NCBI RefSeq assembly: GCF_019285515.1
Contig: NZ_CP079095.1
Span: 3,690,501 to 3,754,500 of the forward strand
From: Methylococcus sp. Mc7
GTDB taxonomy: Bacteria; Pseudomonadota; Gammaproteobacteria; Methylococcales; Methylococcaceae
Length of the DNA: 64,000 nt
Direction of reading: 5' to 3'
Below are positions 16,406 to 26,222 of this stretch, piece after piece. Within the stretch, counting starts at the first letter, position 1. The number at the start of each line of letters is the position of its first letter. A program made the position numbers and the translations under genes. The notes beneath the pieces are model-generated. The model searched no databases. It saw only the letters and a program-made list of their open reading frames with translations, and had not been told where the DNA came from.

Positions 16406-17699
16406 AGGCGTCGTCCGCAAATAAGTTGAACATTACGCCGATTCATGCTAGATGGAAGGCATGGATGCGAAAGCGGAACAGGCGATTCAGCAGAAGTATG
16501 GGGTGCTGAGTGAGATTCTTGATGAGCGAGGTCGTCGCTTGTGGGCTGCGGTGGAAGCCGGTCAGCTGGGACGAGGGGGTGTGGCGACGGTCGCCCGGGC
16601 GACAGGGCTGTCGCGCACGACGATTTATCAGGGATTGGAAGAGTTGGCACAGCGCTCGGGACCGGGGTTTTTCCGGCAGGAGCGAACGCGAGCGCCGGGT
16701 GGAGGCCGCAAACGATTGGCGGCGAAGGATCCGCAGGTATTGGAAAGCTTGGAACGGCTGGTCGATCCGGTGACACGGGGAGACCCGATGTCCCCGTTGC
16801 GATGGACGCTCAAGAGTACCCGGCAACTCGCGGACGTACTGACCCGTCAAGGGCACCCGATCGGGCGACAAAAGGTGTCGGAATTGCTCGGTGAATTGGG
16901 GTACAGCCTGCAAGCCAATCGCAAGATGCGCGAAGGCCGGGATCACGCGGATCGCGATGCGCAGTTTGAGTACATCAACCAGCAGGTCATGGCGTATCAG
17001 CTGCGCGGTCAACCGGTCATCTCTGTTGATACCAAGAAGAAGGAGTTGGTGGGCGACTTCAAGAATGGTGGTCGGGAATGGCAGCCCCAAGGACAACCGG
17101 AAGTGGTGCGGACCCATGATTTCATTGATCGTGAACTGGGCAAGGTCAACCCGTACGGGGTGTACGATCCCACGCTGAATGCCGGATGGGTGAGTATCGG
17201 CACCGATCATGACACCGCCGAATTCGCCGTGGAGAGCATTCGCCGCTGGTGGCTCAAAATGGGCGGGCTCGCCTATCCCACCGCCAGCCAATTACTGATC
17301 ACAGCGGATGGAGGTGGCAGCAATGGCTATCGTGTGCGTCTCTGGAAGGTCGCTTTGCAGCGCTTGGCCGATGAGATTGGATTAACGCTTCACGTCTGCC
17401 ACCTTCCGCCCGGAACGAGTAAATGGAACAAGATCGAGCATCGCATGTTCTCTTACATCAGTCTGAATTGGCGTGGCAAGCCACTGATCAGTCATGAAGT
17501 CATCGTCAATCTAATCGGCAGTACAACCAATCGCAAAGGCTTACGCATCCGCGCCGAATTGGACACCGCTAGCTACCCGACCGGCCTCAAGGTTACCGAC
17601 GAAGAACTCGGCAAGGTCAATTTAACTCCGGATTCATTTCACGGCGAATGGAACTACACCGTTGCCCCATTTTGTTCAAGTTAATTCCGGACAACGCCT
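16406..17699 (+). mobile_element. Complete ISAzo13-family insertion sequence
   Basis: The ends are 26-bp imperfect inverted repeats (22 of 26 match). The left is 16406-16431, starting AGGCGTCGTCCG; the right is 17674-17699, ending CGGACAACGCCT. The transposase fills the interior and its stop codon lies inside the right repeat. No clear target duplication is visible. The right end stops 3 bp from the last base of the CAU tRNA gene, leaving the tRNA intact. Confidence 0.85.
16452..17684 (+). CDS. ISAzo13-family transposase
   Basis: 410 residues. An N-terminal HTH (VARATGLSRTTIYQGLEEL) is followed by a DDE core: first Asp in VISVDTKKKELVGDF, second in LITADGGGSNGYR, and Glu in NKIEHRMFSYI. These motifs and the length match the ISAzo13 family, formerly called Rhodopirellula-type transposases. 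The reading frame is intact. A second ATG three codons in (16461) is an alternative start. Confidence 0.9.
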   Translation: MEGMDAKAEQAIQQKYGVLSEILDERGRRLWAAVEAGQLGRGGVATVARATGLSRTTIYQGLEELAQRSGPGFFRQERTRAPGGGRKRLAAKDPQVLESLERLVDPVTRGDPMSPLRWTLKSTRQLADVLTRQGHPIGRQKVSELLGELGYSLQANRKMREGRDHADRDAQFEYINQQVMAYQLRGQPVISVDTKKKELVGDFKNGGREWQPQGQPEVVRTHDFIDRELGKVNPYGVYDPTLNAGWVSIGTDHDTAEFAVESIRRWWLKMGGLAYPTASQLLITADGGGSNGYRVRLWKVALQRLADEIGLTLHVCHLPPGTSKWNKIEHRMFSYISLNWRGKPLISHEVIVNLIGSTTNRKGLRIRAELDTASYPTGLKVTDEELGKVNLTPDSFHGEWNYTVAPFCSS

Positions 17700-17702
17700 A
17701 AT

Positions 17703-17779
17703 TGGTGGTGGCGGGCGGAATTGAACCGCCGACCTAGGGGTTATGAATCCCTCGCTCTGACCAACTGAGCTACGCCACC
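17703..17779 (-). tRNA. tRNA with CAU anticodon (elongator Met, or Ile2)
   Basis: A 77-nt cloverleaf. The acceptor stem GGTGGCG pairs with CGCCACC, discriminator A, encoded CCA end. The D-stem is GCTC/GAGC, the anticodon loop TTCATAA (CAU) has an AGGGA/CCCCT stem with one A-C mismatch next to the loop, and the T-arm is GGCGG-TTCAATT-CCGCC. It is not an initiator tRNA, because the first acceptor pair is G-C. CAU also serves tRNA-Ile with lysidine at position 34, and I cannot exclude that by eye. The ISAzo13 element ends 3 bp beyond the CCA. Confidence 0.9.
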
Positions 17780-18058
17780 ATAGACCTGTCTGCACACCGA
17801 AAGCGTGAGACACCGTATTGCCTGAAGGGCGGCGCGACGCGCTGCCCCAAGTGGAGGCGCGCATTATCTTTTTTGATCACAATCGTGTCAAGAGCGCTTC
17901 ATTATTGAAGAATGTCCGGCCGCTGTGGCATGATTGCCCTCCTTCCTGAGGGGATGGACCGGCATTGTCGCGACTTTCCGTGTCGAGGTTCGTCCTGTTC
18001 CCGTCCGCACCTCTACGAACAAGAGCAATATCCAAATCCTAAACTCAAGGTGAATTTG

Positions 18059-19246
18059 ATGCCTGGTCGCAACCATCTTTACGTTCCCGGTCCAACGAAT
18101 ATCCCGGATGCCGTTCTCAGCGCGATGCACGTACCGATGGAGGACCATCGGCGGCCGGACTTCCCCGCCCTTGTGACCCCGCTATTGGAAAATCTGAAGA
18201 AGATATTCCAGACGGAAACAGGACAGTGCTTCATATTTCCGGCTACGGGAACCGCGGGTTGGGAAATCGCTCTCTCGAACACGCTTTCTCCCGGTGACAA
18301 GGTGTTGTCCTACCGCTTTGGGCAATTCAGCCATCTCTGGATCGACTTGGCCGGACGCTTGGGACTCGAAGTGGAATACGAAGAGGTGCCGTGGGGCCAA
18401 GGGGTGCCGCTGGACAAGCTGGAAGCGCGCCTGAAAGCCGATACCGCACACGAAATCAAGGCGGTGTTGATCTGCCACAACGAAACCGCGACCGGCGTGA
18501 CCAACGACCTTCCGGCCGTGCGAAGGGCCATCGACGCTGCCGGCCACCCTGCCCTGTTCTATGTGGACGGCGTCAGTTCCATCGGCTCCCTCGATTTCCG
18601 CCTGGATGAATGGGGCATCGACATCGGTGTGGCCGGCTCCCAGAAAGGCTTCATGCTGCCGGCCGGTCTGGCGCTGCTGGGCTTCAGCCAAAAGGCGCTC
18701 AAGGCGCGCGAGTCCGCCAAGTGCAGGCGCGCATTCCTGGACATCAACGATCACATCGTTCACAACGCCGGTGGCTTCTTTCCTTACACGCCGTCGATCC
18801 CGTTGCTGTACGGTTTGCGCAAGTCGCTGGAGCTGCTGCTCGAGGAGGGTTTGGAGAACGTTTACGCCCGCCACGCCCGGTTGGCCGAAGGCGTCCGCCG
18901 GGCAGTAGCCGCCTGGGGCCTCGAGGTTTGTGCCCAGGATCCGAAATGGTATTCGAACACCGTTTCGGCTGTCGTCGTGCCGCCCGAGTTCGATGCGCGC
19001 GACGTGATCCACACGGCTTATTACCGCTACAACCTGTCGCTCGGTGCGGGCCTGACCGAAGTGTCCGGCAAGGTATTCCGCATCGGTCACTTGGGTGACC
19101 TCAATGAATTGAGCCTGTCCAGCGCCATAGTCGGTTCCGAAATGGCCATGCTGGACGTGGGCATCCCGGTGACGCCCGGCAGCGGGATCGCGGCGGCCAG
19201 CGCCTACTGGCGCGAGACCGCTCCGGCAATCCAGCCCCGGGCTTGA
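18059..19246 (+). CDS. sga: Serine-glyoxylate aminotransferase
   Basis: 395 residues, a class V aminotransferase of the SGAT/AGXT type. It transfers the amino group of serine to glyoxylate, giving hydroxypyruvate and glycine, in the serine pathway of C1 assimilation. Visible features are GRNHLYVPGPTNIP at the N-terminus, the PATGTAGWE glycine-rich block, the Asp in YVDGVSSIGS that holds the PLP pyridine nitrogen, and the Schiff-base Lys in AGSQKGFMLP. The frame opens to 17912, but the ATG at 18059 follows an AAGG motif and matches the family start. Hydroxypyruvate reductase and glycerate kinase follow as one pathway cassette. Confidence 0.93.
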   Translation: MPGRNHLYVPGPTNIPDAVLSAMHVPMEDHRRPDFPALVTPLLENLKKIFQTETGQCFIFPATGTAGWEIALSNTLSPGDKVLSYRFGQFSHLWIDLAGRLGLEVEYEEVPWGQGVPLDKLEARLKADTAHEIKAVLICHNETATGVTNDLPAVRRAIDAAGHPALFYVDGVSSIGSLDFRLDEWGIDIGVAGSQKGFMLPAGLALLGFSQKALKARESAKCRRAFLDINDHIVHNAGGFFPYTPSIPLLYGLRKSLELLLEEGLENVYARHARLAEGVRRAVAAWGLEVCAQDPKWYSNTVSAVVVPPEFDARDVIHTAYYRYNLSLGAGLTEVSGKVFRIGHLGDLNELSLSSAIVGSEMAMLDVGIPVTPGSGIAAASAYWRETAPAIQPRA

Positions 19247-19255
19247 TTCGCCAGG

Positions 19256-19319
19256 CCTCGCAGCGATACGGATCGTCGCTGCGAGGCAGGATTCCATCAG
19301 AGCGCGCCGGACGGCGCGC
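19256..19319. promoter_or_regulatory. Two strong hairpins between sga and hprA
   Basis: CCTCGCAGCGA (19256-19266) pairs perfectly with TCGCTGCGAGG (19276-19286). A second hairpin, GCGCGCC-GGAC-GGCGCGC, follows at 19302-19319. No T-run follows either, so they are more likely to slow decay, or to attenuate or process the message between the genes, than to be a classic terminator. Confidence 0.5.
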
Positions 19320-19343
19320 CCTCCCCTTTCTGGAGCCGCAGCC

Positions 19344-20315
19344 ATGAGCAAGCCCAAAATCCTGGTGACGCGACGCTGGCCGGAATCTTGTGAAAGCAGA
19401 CTCCGGGAGTCGTTCGACGTCGTCTTCAACGCCGACGACCATCCGATGAGCAGGGAAGAGCTGAAGGCGGCCCTGCGCGATTACGATGCGGTGCTGCCCA
19501 CGGTCACCGACACCATCGATGCCGATGTGCTGGGTGTGGAACCGCTGCGCTGCAAGATCCTCGGCAACTTCGGCGTCGGCTTCAACCATATCGACCTCGA
19601 AACCGCCAGGCGCCGCGGCGTCGCCGTAACCAATACCCCGGACGTGCTGACCGACTGTACCGCCGATATCGCGATGCTGCTCATGCTCGAGGTCGCCCGC
19701 CGGGGCGGAGAAGGTGAGCGGGAAGTCCGTGGCGGCCGATGGATGGGTTGGCGCCCCACCCACATGCTCGGTACCAAGGTGACCGGCAAGACCTTGGGAC
19801 TCGTCGGTTTCGGCCGGATTGCCCGCGCCATGGCAAAAAAGGCCCATTTCGGATTCGACATGCCCGTCGTCTTCTACGATCCCTTCCCACCGCCGCAGGA
19901 CGTGATCGACGCCCTCGGCGCCGAGCAATGCGGCACGCTGGACGAAGTGCTGGAACGCGCCGATTTCGTTGCCCTCCACTGTCCCGGCAGCAAGGAGAAC
20001 CGGCATTTGATCGGTGCGGAGCGTTTGACTCGGATGAAACCCCATGCCTATCTCATCAACACCGCCCGTGGCGACGTGGTCGACAGCGAAGCCCTGATCG
20101 ACGCCCTGCGTAACCGGCGCATCCGTGGTGCGGGCCTGGACGTTTACGAAGGCGAACCCCGGCTGAATCCGGGCTTTCTCGAGCTCGACAACGTCGTGTT
20201 GTTTCCCCATCTAGGCAGTGCCACGGAGGAAACGCGGGTCGCCATGGGCATGCGCGTCATCGACAACATCACCGCGTTTTTTGAAGGGCGTCCTCCGGGG
20301 GACAAGGTGGCCTGA
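19344..20315 (+). CDS. hprA: Hydroxypyruvate / glyoxylate reductase (D-2-hydroxyacid dehydrogenase)
   Basis: 323 residues. The NAD(P)-binding motif is GLVGFGRIARAMAKKA. The catalytic Arg lies in INTARGDVVD, Glu in DVYEGEP and His in FPHLGSAT, as expected for the D-2-hydroxyacid dehydrogenase family. The GVGFNHID and TADIAMLLML blocks are typical of glyoxylate/hydroxypyruvate reductases. In the serine pathway it reduces hydroxypyruvate, the product of the preceding gene, to D-glycerate. Phosphoglycerate dehydrogenase is excluded by the lack of an ACT domain and by a separate serA in the window. Confidence 0.92.
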   Translation: MSKPKILVTRRWPESCESRLRESFDVVFNADDHPMSREELKAALRDYDAVLPTVTDTIDADVLGVEPLRCKILGNFGVGFNHIDLETARRRGVAVTNTPDVLTDCTADIAMLLMLEVARRGGEGEREVRGGRWMGWRPTHMLGTKVTGKTLGLVGFGRIARAMAKKAHFGFDMPVVFYDPFPPPQDVIDALGAEQCGTLDEVLERADFVALHCPGSKENRHLIGAERLTRMKPHAYLINTARGDVVDSEALIDALRNRRIRGAGLDVYEGEPRLNPGFLELDNVVLFPHLGSATEETRVAMGMRVIDNITAFFEGRPPGDKVA

Positions 20316-21290
20316 TTGCAGGAAATGGCGACCGGTTCGTTACCATTGTGGCCCGCCCGGATATTGCCGGACGACGCATACCGGCTGATCTGGGAGCGGG
20401 TCCGGCCGGCCTTCCTGGCCTCGATGGCGAAGCAGCGTATACCCTCCACCCTCGCCGAATCTTTGGCGAGAGTCTACTTGCCGCTGGCCGCCTGGGTCGT
20501 GGCGCACAAGAAGGATGGGCCGTTCGTGCTCGGCGTCAACGGCGCACAAGGCTCCGGCAAGTCGACGCTATGCGAATTCCTGGCTCTGGTTCTACGCGAG
20601 GGTTATGGTTACAAGGTTGCCGGCTTCTCCATCGACGATATCTACAAGACGAGGATGGAACGGGAGCGGCTGGCGGGGGAAGTTCACCCCCTGTTGGTGA
20701 CGCGGGGGGTTCCCGGTACCCATGATGTCAGCCTGGGACTGGAAACTCTCGATCGTCTGACGATAGCCGGCATGGAAAGCTCCGTGGCCTTGCCGGCGTT
20801 CGACAAGTCGGTCGACGACCGGCATCCGATGTCCGCCTGGCCCCATGCGCAAGCGCCGGTCGACATCGTCATCTTCGAAGGCTGGTGCGTTGGCTGCCTT
20901 CCTCAGTCTCGGGAGGAACTGGCCCATCCCATCAATGCCCTGGAGGCCAAGGAGGATGGGGATGGCCGCTGGCGGACCTACGTCAACGAGCAGCTCCGCG
21001 GACCTTATGCGGAACTGTTCGGGCGGCTCGACCGGCTGATCATGCTGAAGGTGCCCGGCATGGAATGCGTGCACCACTGGCGGAGTCTGCAGGAGCGCAA
21101 GCTCGCGGCGGCGACCCGTGAGAACGGCTCCCCAGGCCACCGTCTGATGGACGAGACGGCGCTGCGGCGCTTCATCATGCATTACGAACGCCTGACGCGG
21201 CATATGCTGGCGGAAATGCCCGCGCGCGCCGATGTCACGCTGTTTCTCGACGAAAATCATCGCTTCGCCCGAGTTCACATCAACGAATGA
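20316..21290 (+). CDS. Glycerate kinase, P-loop (GLYK-type) family
   Basis: About 324 residues. The P-loop is GVNGAQGSGKST near residues 72-83, with FSIDDIYKTR downstream and VIFEGWCVGC (Walker B-like) in the middle. This is the PRK/uridine-kinase-like fold of plant-type D-glycerate 3-kinase, whose product is 3-phosphoglycerate. The 2-phosphoglycerate alternative cannot be ruled out from sequence. It phosphorylates the D-glycerate made by hprA and so returns serine-pathway carbon to central metabolism. The stop of hprA is followed at once by TTG (20316), and an ATG lies at 20325; either could be the start. It overlaps psd by 4 bp. Confidence 0.87.
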   Translation: MQEMATGSLPLWPARILPDDAYRLIWERVRPAFLASMAKQRIPSTLAESLARVYLPLAAWVVAHKKDGPFVLGVNGAQGSGKSTLCEFLALVLREGYGYKVAGFSIDDIYKTRMERERLAGEVHPLLVTRGVPGTHDVSLGLETLDRLTIAGMESSVALPAFDKSVDDRHPMSAWPHAQAPVDIVIFEGWCVGCLPQSREELAHPINALEAKEDGDGRWRTYVNEQLRGPYAELFGRLDRLIMLKVPGMECVHHWRSLQERKLAAATRENGSPGHRLMDETALRRFIMHYERLTRHMLAEMPARADVTLFLDENHRFARVHINE

Positions 21291-22153
21291 CCATGACTGC
21301 CTTATCGTCCAAGCTGGTTTCCGGCCTCCAATATCTGCTGCCCCAACACGGCCTTTCACGGCTCATGCATACGGCCGTCCGCATTCGCCGACCTTGGGTC
21401 AAGAACGCCATGATCCGGGCGGTTTGCAAACTCTATCGGGTAAATCTTGCGGAAGCCGCTTGCGGTTCGCCGGACTCATTCGACTGCTTCAACGCCTTCT
21501 TCACTCGCGCGCTGAAACCCGGCGCCCGGCCGATCTGCAGCGAGCCGGATGCCATCGCTTGCCCGGCGGATGGCGCGATCAGCCAGATCGGCGCCATCGA
21601 AGGCAGACTGCTGTTCCAGGCCAAAGGCCACAGCTTCGAACTGGCCGAGCTGCTCGGCGGCGATGAGGGCCAGGCAGAAAAATTCGAGAACGGCAGCTTC
21701 GTCACCGTCTATCTTTCGCCCCGTGACTACCATCGCGTCCATCTGCCGGTGGCCGGCACCCTGGGAGCCATGATTCATGTGCCCGGCGAACTGTTCAGCG
21801 TCAACGTCGCGACGACGGAAAACGTTCCGAATCTTTTCGCGCGCAACGAAAGAGTAATCTGTTATTTCGACACAGCCGTGGGACCGATGGCAGTCATTCT
21901 GGTCGGAGCGATTTTCGTATCGAGCATCGAGACCGTATGGCATGGCGAGGTCACACCGCCCCGCTCAAAGACGATCCGGCGGTGGGATTACTCTGCGCAA
22001 GGCCTCAGTTTCGAACGCGGAGCCGAAATCGGGCGCTTCAACATGGGGTCGACGGTGATCGTCCTTTTCGGCGCCGGCCACGCGCATTGGAGCTCCGAGA
22101 TAAAGGCTGGTTCATCCGTCAAGATGGGGATGTCGCTGGGTTCTTGCCGATGA
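21287..22153 (+). CDS. psd: Phosphatidylserine decarboxylase proenzyme
   Basis: 288 residues. It converts phosphatidylserine to phosphatidylethanolamine at the inner membrane, using a pyruvoyl group made by self-cleavage. Key blocks are PADGAISQIG, the Asp-His region YLSPRDYHRVHLP, HVPGELFSVN and the cleavage site FNMGSTVIVLF, where cutting between Gly and Ser creates the pyruvoyl. The usual motif is LGST; here it is MGST, a conservative change. It starts inside the end of the glycerate kinase gene (ATGA). Its last 35 bp overlap the 3' end of lapB on the other strand. Confidence 0.92.
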   Translation: MTMTALSSKLVSGLQYLLPQHGLSRLMHTAVRIRRPWVKNAMIRAVCKLYRVNLAEAACGSPDSFDCFNAFFTRALKPGARPICSEPDAIACPADGAISQIGAIEGRLLFQAKGHSFELAELLGGDEGQAEKFENGSFVTVYLSPRDYHRVHLPVAGTLGAMIHVPGELFSVNVATTENVPNLFARNERVICYFDTAVGPMAVILVGAIFVSSIETVWHGEVTPPRSKTIRRWDYSAQGLSFERGAEIGRFNMGSTVIVLFGAGHAHWSSEIKAGSSVKMGMSLGSCR

Positions 22154-23324
22154 AGCCGACACCCGAGCCGGCCGGCTGGATCGTTCCCCAAGCGCGGCAG
22201 GTTGGACAATGCCAATGCAGCTCACGGCATTCATATCCGCACTGGACGCAGCCGTAACCGGGCTGCTGCGTGGCGAGGCTGTCGAGAGCGGTCAGGCAGC
22301 GCCGCAGGGCCGGCACGCAATCGCCATCGATGCAGGTGGCCGACCCGGCGTAATGTAGAGTGCGGCGGATCAGGTTCAGGCTCGACCGCTCGGACAGAAG
22401 GCCCGTCAAGTAGCTTGCCGCTGCCGGCGCCCCTTCCCGTTGCGCCAGCTCGTCGGCCAGAAGCAAGGCGGCCGCTTCCGTGCGATAGCGCTGGTAGACA
22501 TAGTCGAGATAGGCCAAATACCCGTCCATGTCTCGGAGATTGGCGTGGCAGAGCCGCAATTGCCCGATGACTTCCGGAAGAAAGGCGGGATTCTGGAATT
22601 CCACCGATCGAAGCAGGACACCCGCTTCCGCCCACTGCTGCCGTTGCAGCGCAAGCCTTGATTTCAGGAGGGTTGCCCGGACGCAGCGCGGATCTTCGGC
22701 CAGGGCTTGCTGGAGATGTGTCTGTGCCGCGACCGTTTCTCCCCGGGCAATCGCCGATTCAGCCTGCTCGCACAGGAGATGGGCCAAAGTGGTGTTACGC
22801 TGGCCCGCATCGAGCTTCTTGAGCGTCTGCGCACACTCGGCCGCCCTCACCCAATCCTTTTCGCTCTGGTAGATCGCCAGCATTTGCTGGAGCGAGGCTT
22901 TGCCGTGAGAAGCGCTAGCCGTCAGATCCGCAAAGACGTTCTCGGCCCGGTCCAGCAACCCTGCGCTCAGATAATCCATGCCCAGTTCGAAACGAATGGC
23001 GTGTTGCTGTTCATCCGTCAACTGAGGTTGGGAATGGAGGCGTTCGTGCAGTTCGATCGCCTTGGAAAGTTCGCCGCTCCTGCGGAACAGACTGCCGAGG
23101 GCTAGCTGCAGTTCCAAGGTCTTGGTGCTGGAATCGGCGATCTGCCTGAGCAGATGAAAGGCCTCGTCGGCTCTGGCGCCGATGGCGGGATCTGCGGGCG
23201 CCTGATAGGCTCGTCGAATGCCGTCTTTCAGTTCGCCCGACAGGTTTCGGCCGTGGTGCCTGGCCGCGGCATACCAGCCGGAAGCCGCAGCGACCGGAAG
23301 AAGCAGGGTCAGCAGTTCGAGCAT
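22119..23324 (-). CDS. lapB: LapB (YciM): TPR regulator of lipopolysaccharide synthesis
   Basis: About 401 residues from the ATG at 23324; an ATG at 23339 is possible. One N-terminal membrane anchor (LELLTLLLPVAAASGWYAA) is followed by a string of TPR helices over residues 60-340. A C-terminal rubredoxin-like metal site has CVQCGY and CPTCRAWG as its two CxxC knuckles. In E. coli LapB controls FtsH degradation of LpxC and so tunes LPS synthesis. It lies downstream of ihfB as usual. The small lapA gene that normally sits between them is not present in the gap. Confidence 0.92.
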   Translation of the reverse strand: MLELLTLLLPVAAASGWYAAARHHGRNLSGELKDGIRRAYQAPADPAIGARADEAFHLLRQIADSSTKTLELQLALGSLFRRSGELSKAIELHERLHSQPQLTDEQQHAIRFELGMDYLSAGLLDRAENVFADLTASASHGKASLQQMLAIYQSEKDWVRAAECAQTLKKLDAGQRNTTLAHLLCEQAESAIARGETVAAQTHLQQALAEDPRCVRATLLKSRLALQRQQWAEAGVLLRSVEFQNPAFLPEVIGQLRLCHANLRDMDGYLAYLDYVYQRYRTEAAALLLADELAQREGAPAAASYLTGLLSERSSLNLIRRTLHYAGSATCIDGDCVPALRRCLTALDSLATQQPGYGCVQCGYECRELHWHCPTCRAWGTIQPAGSGVGFIGKNPATSPS

Positions 23325-23401
23325 GGCGCCGTCCGGCATTCCGGTACCCCGCGATTCACCGAGGGAGGGAGGCGGAGAGATCGATCCCGCCGATAGAGGT
23401 C

Positions 23402-23689
23402 TTATTCCTTGATCGAATTGACCCGGTCGCGCAACTCCTTGCCGGGCTTGAAATGCGGAACGCGCCTGGAGGGAAGGTGAACGGACTCTCCAGTCTTGGG
23501 ATTCCTGCCGACACGGGGCGGACGATAGTGCAGGGAGAAACTGCCGAATCCCCGGATTTCGATGCGCTCGCCCCCTGCCAACGCTTCGCTCATATAGCCG
23601 ATCATCTCCTTGATGGCATATTCGATGTCCCGGGGAGACAAATGCGGATACTTTCCGGCCAGGGATTCGATCAATTCCGATTTAGTCAT
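23402..23689 (-). CDS. ihfB: Integration host factor beta subunit
   Basis: 95 residues, the normal length. The family fold is evident: [32 protein letters not shown], then the DNA-intercalating arm [12 protein letters not shown] and the tail [12 protein letters not shown]. It pairs with IHF alpha to bend DNA. It sits just downstream of rpsA, the conserved position, and upstream of lapB. Confidence 0.95.
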   Translation of the reverse strand: MTKSELIESLAGKYPHLSPRDIEYAIKEMIGYMSEALAGGERIEIRGFGSFSLHYRPPRVGRNPKTGESVHLPSRRVPHFKPGKELRDRVNSIKE

Positions 23690-23703
23690 GTCGATTTCCA
23701 GGT

Positions 23704-23742
23704 TCCAAAAAGTGAAACGGAAGGGGCCTTGAGACCCCTTCC
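23704..23742 (-). terminator. Rho-independent-like terminator between rpsA and ihfB
   Basis: On the minus strand GGAAGGGG (complement of 23735-23742) pairs perfectly with CCCCTTCC (complement of 23719-23726) around an 8-base loop. A T-run (complement of AAAAA at 23707-23711) follows about 8 bases later. Its place after the rpsA stop suggests partial termination, letting high S1 expression drop before ihfB. Confidence 0.6.
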
Positions 23743-23761
23743 TCCGGGAAAACCGGAACGA

Positions 23762-25429
<1,668 letters not shown>

Positions 25430-25547
25430 GATCAATGATTCCAGCGTCCGAGGTGTTACATCGGACGAACGTTAGTTGAGTTGGTTGACGATCGTGCCCG
25501 CTCGCCACGCGGCGGAACACACCCTATACTGTATTGGCCCCAGGATT

Positions 25548-26216
25548 TCAGTGCGATTCCACCACGGAAAGGCAGGCCTCGATCACTTCGTCGACGGTCA
25601 GATCCGACGAATCGATCACGACGGCATCCTCCGCCGCTCGAAGCGGGGCGGTTTGCCGCTCCCGATCGCGCCGGTCGCGCTCCTCTATCTCTTCGGTCAA
25701 GTTGGCTAGGCTAACATCTATGCCTTTCTCTTTCAACTGGTTATAGCGCCGGAGGGCACGAACCTCCGCGCTCGCGGTGAGAAAGACCTTGTAAGGCGCC
25801 TCCGGAAAAACCACCGTCCCCATGTCGCGGCCGTCCGCCACCAGCCCCGGGAGGCGGCGGAAGCTGCGCTGCTTGTCCAGCAATGCCCTGCGCACCGCCG
25901 GGAACGCCGCCAGTTTCGACGCCAGATTGCCGCATTCTTCCGTGACGATCCGCCCGCCGACGTCGGTGTTCCACAGCAGGACGCGCGGCGCCGGACCCGC
26001 CTCGAACACGAGATCCATCGATCCCGCGAGTGCTTCCAGCGCGGATTCGTCCTCCCAGGACACTCTCCGGTCCATTGCCGCGACCGCCAATGCCCGATAG
26101 ATCGCTCCGCTGTCCAGAAAGTTCCAGCCGAGCCTGGCGGCGACCGCGCGCGCCGCGGTGCCCTTGCCGGCGCCGCTGGGGCCGTCGATGGTGAGTACGG
26201 GGATGGTGTCCTGCAT
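25548..26216 (-). CDS. cmk: Cytidylate kinase
   Basis: 222 residues. It phosphorylates CMP and dCMP with ATP. The P-loop is DGPSGAGKGT, followed by LDSGAIYRA (the YRA substrate contact) and the motifs VADGRDMGTVVFP and RDRRDRERQTAPL. Length and motifs match bacterial Cmk. It begins 6 bp after the aroA stop and precedes rpsA, as in related bacteria. Confidence 0.95.
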   Translation of the reverse strand: MQDTIPVLTIDGPSGAGKGTAARAVAARLGWNFLDSGAIYRALAVAAMDRRVSWEDESALEALAGSMDLVFEAGPAPRVLLWNTDVGGRIVTEECGNLASKLAAFPAVRRALLDKQRSFRRLPGLVADGRDMGTVVFPEAPYKVFLTASAEVRALRRYNQLKEKGIDVSLANLTEEIEERDRRDRERQTAPLRAAEDAVVIDSSDLTVDEVIEACLSVVESH

Positions 26217-26222
26217 GTCGGC

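Noticed and set aside
21287..22153. MGST in place of LGST as a sign that Psd is inactive
   Set aside because: The Gly-Ser cleavage pair and the surrounding Asp/His blocks are intact; Leu to Met is conservative.
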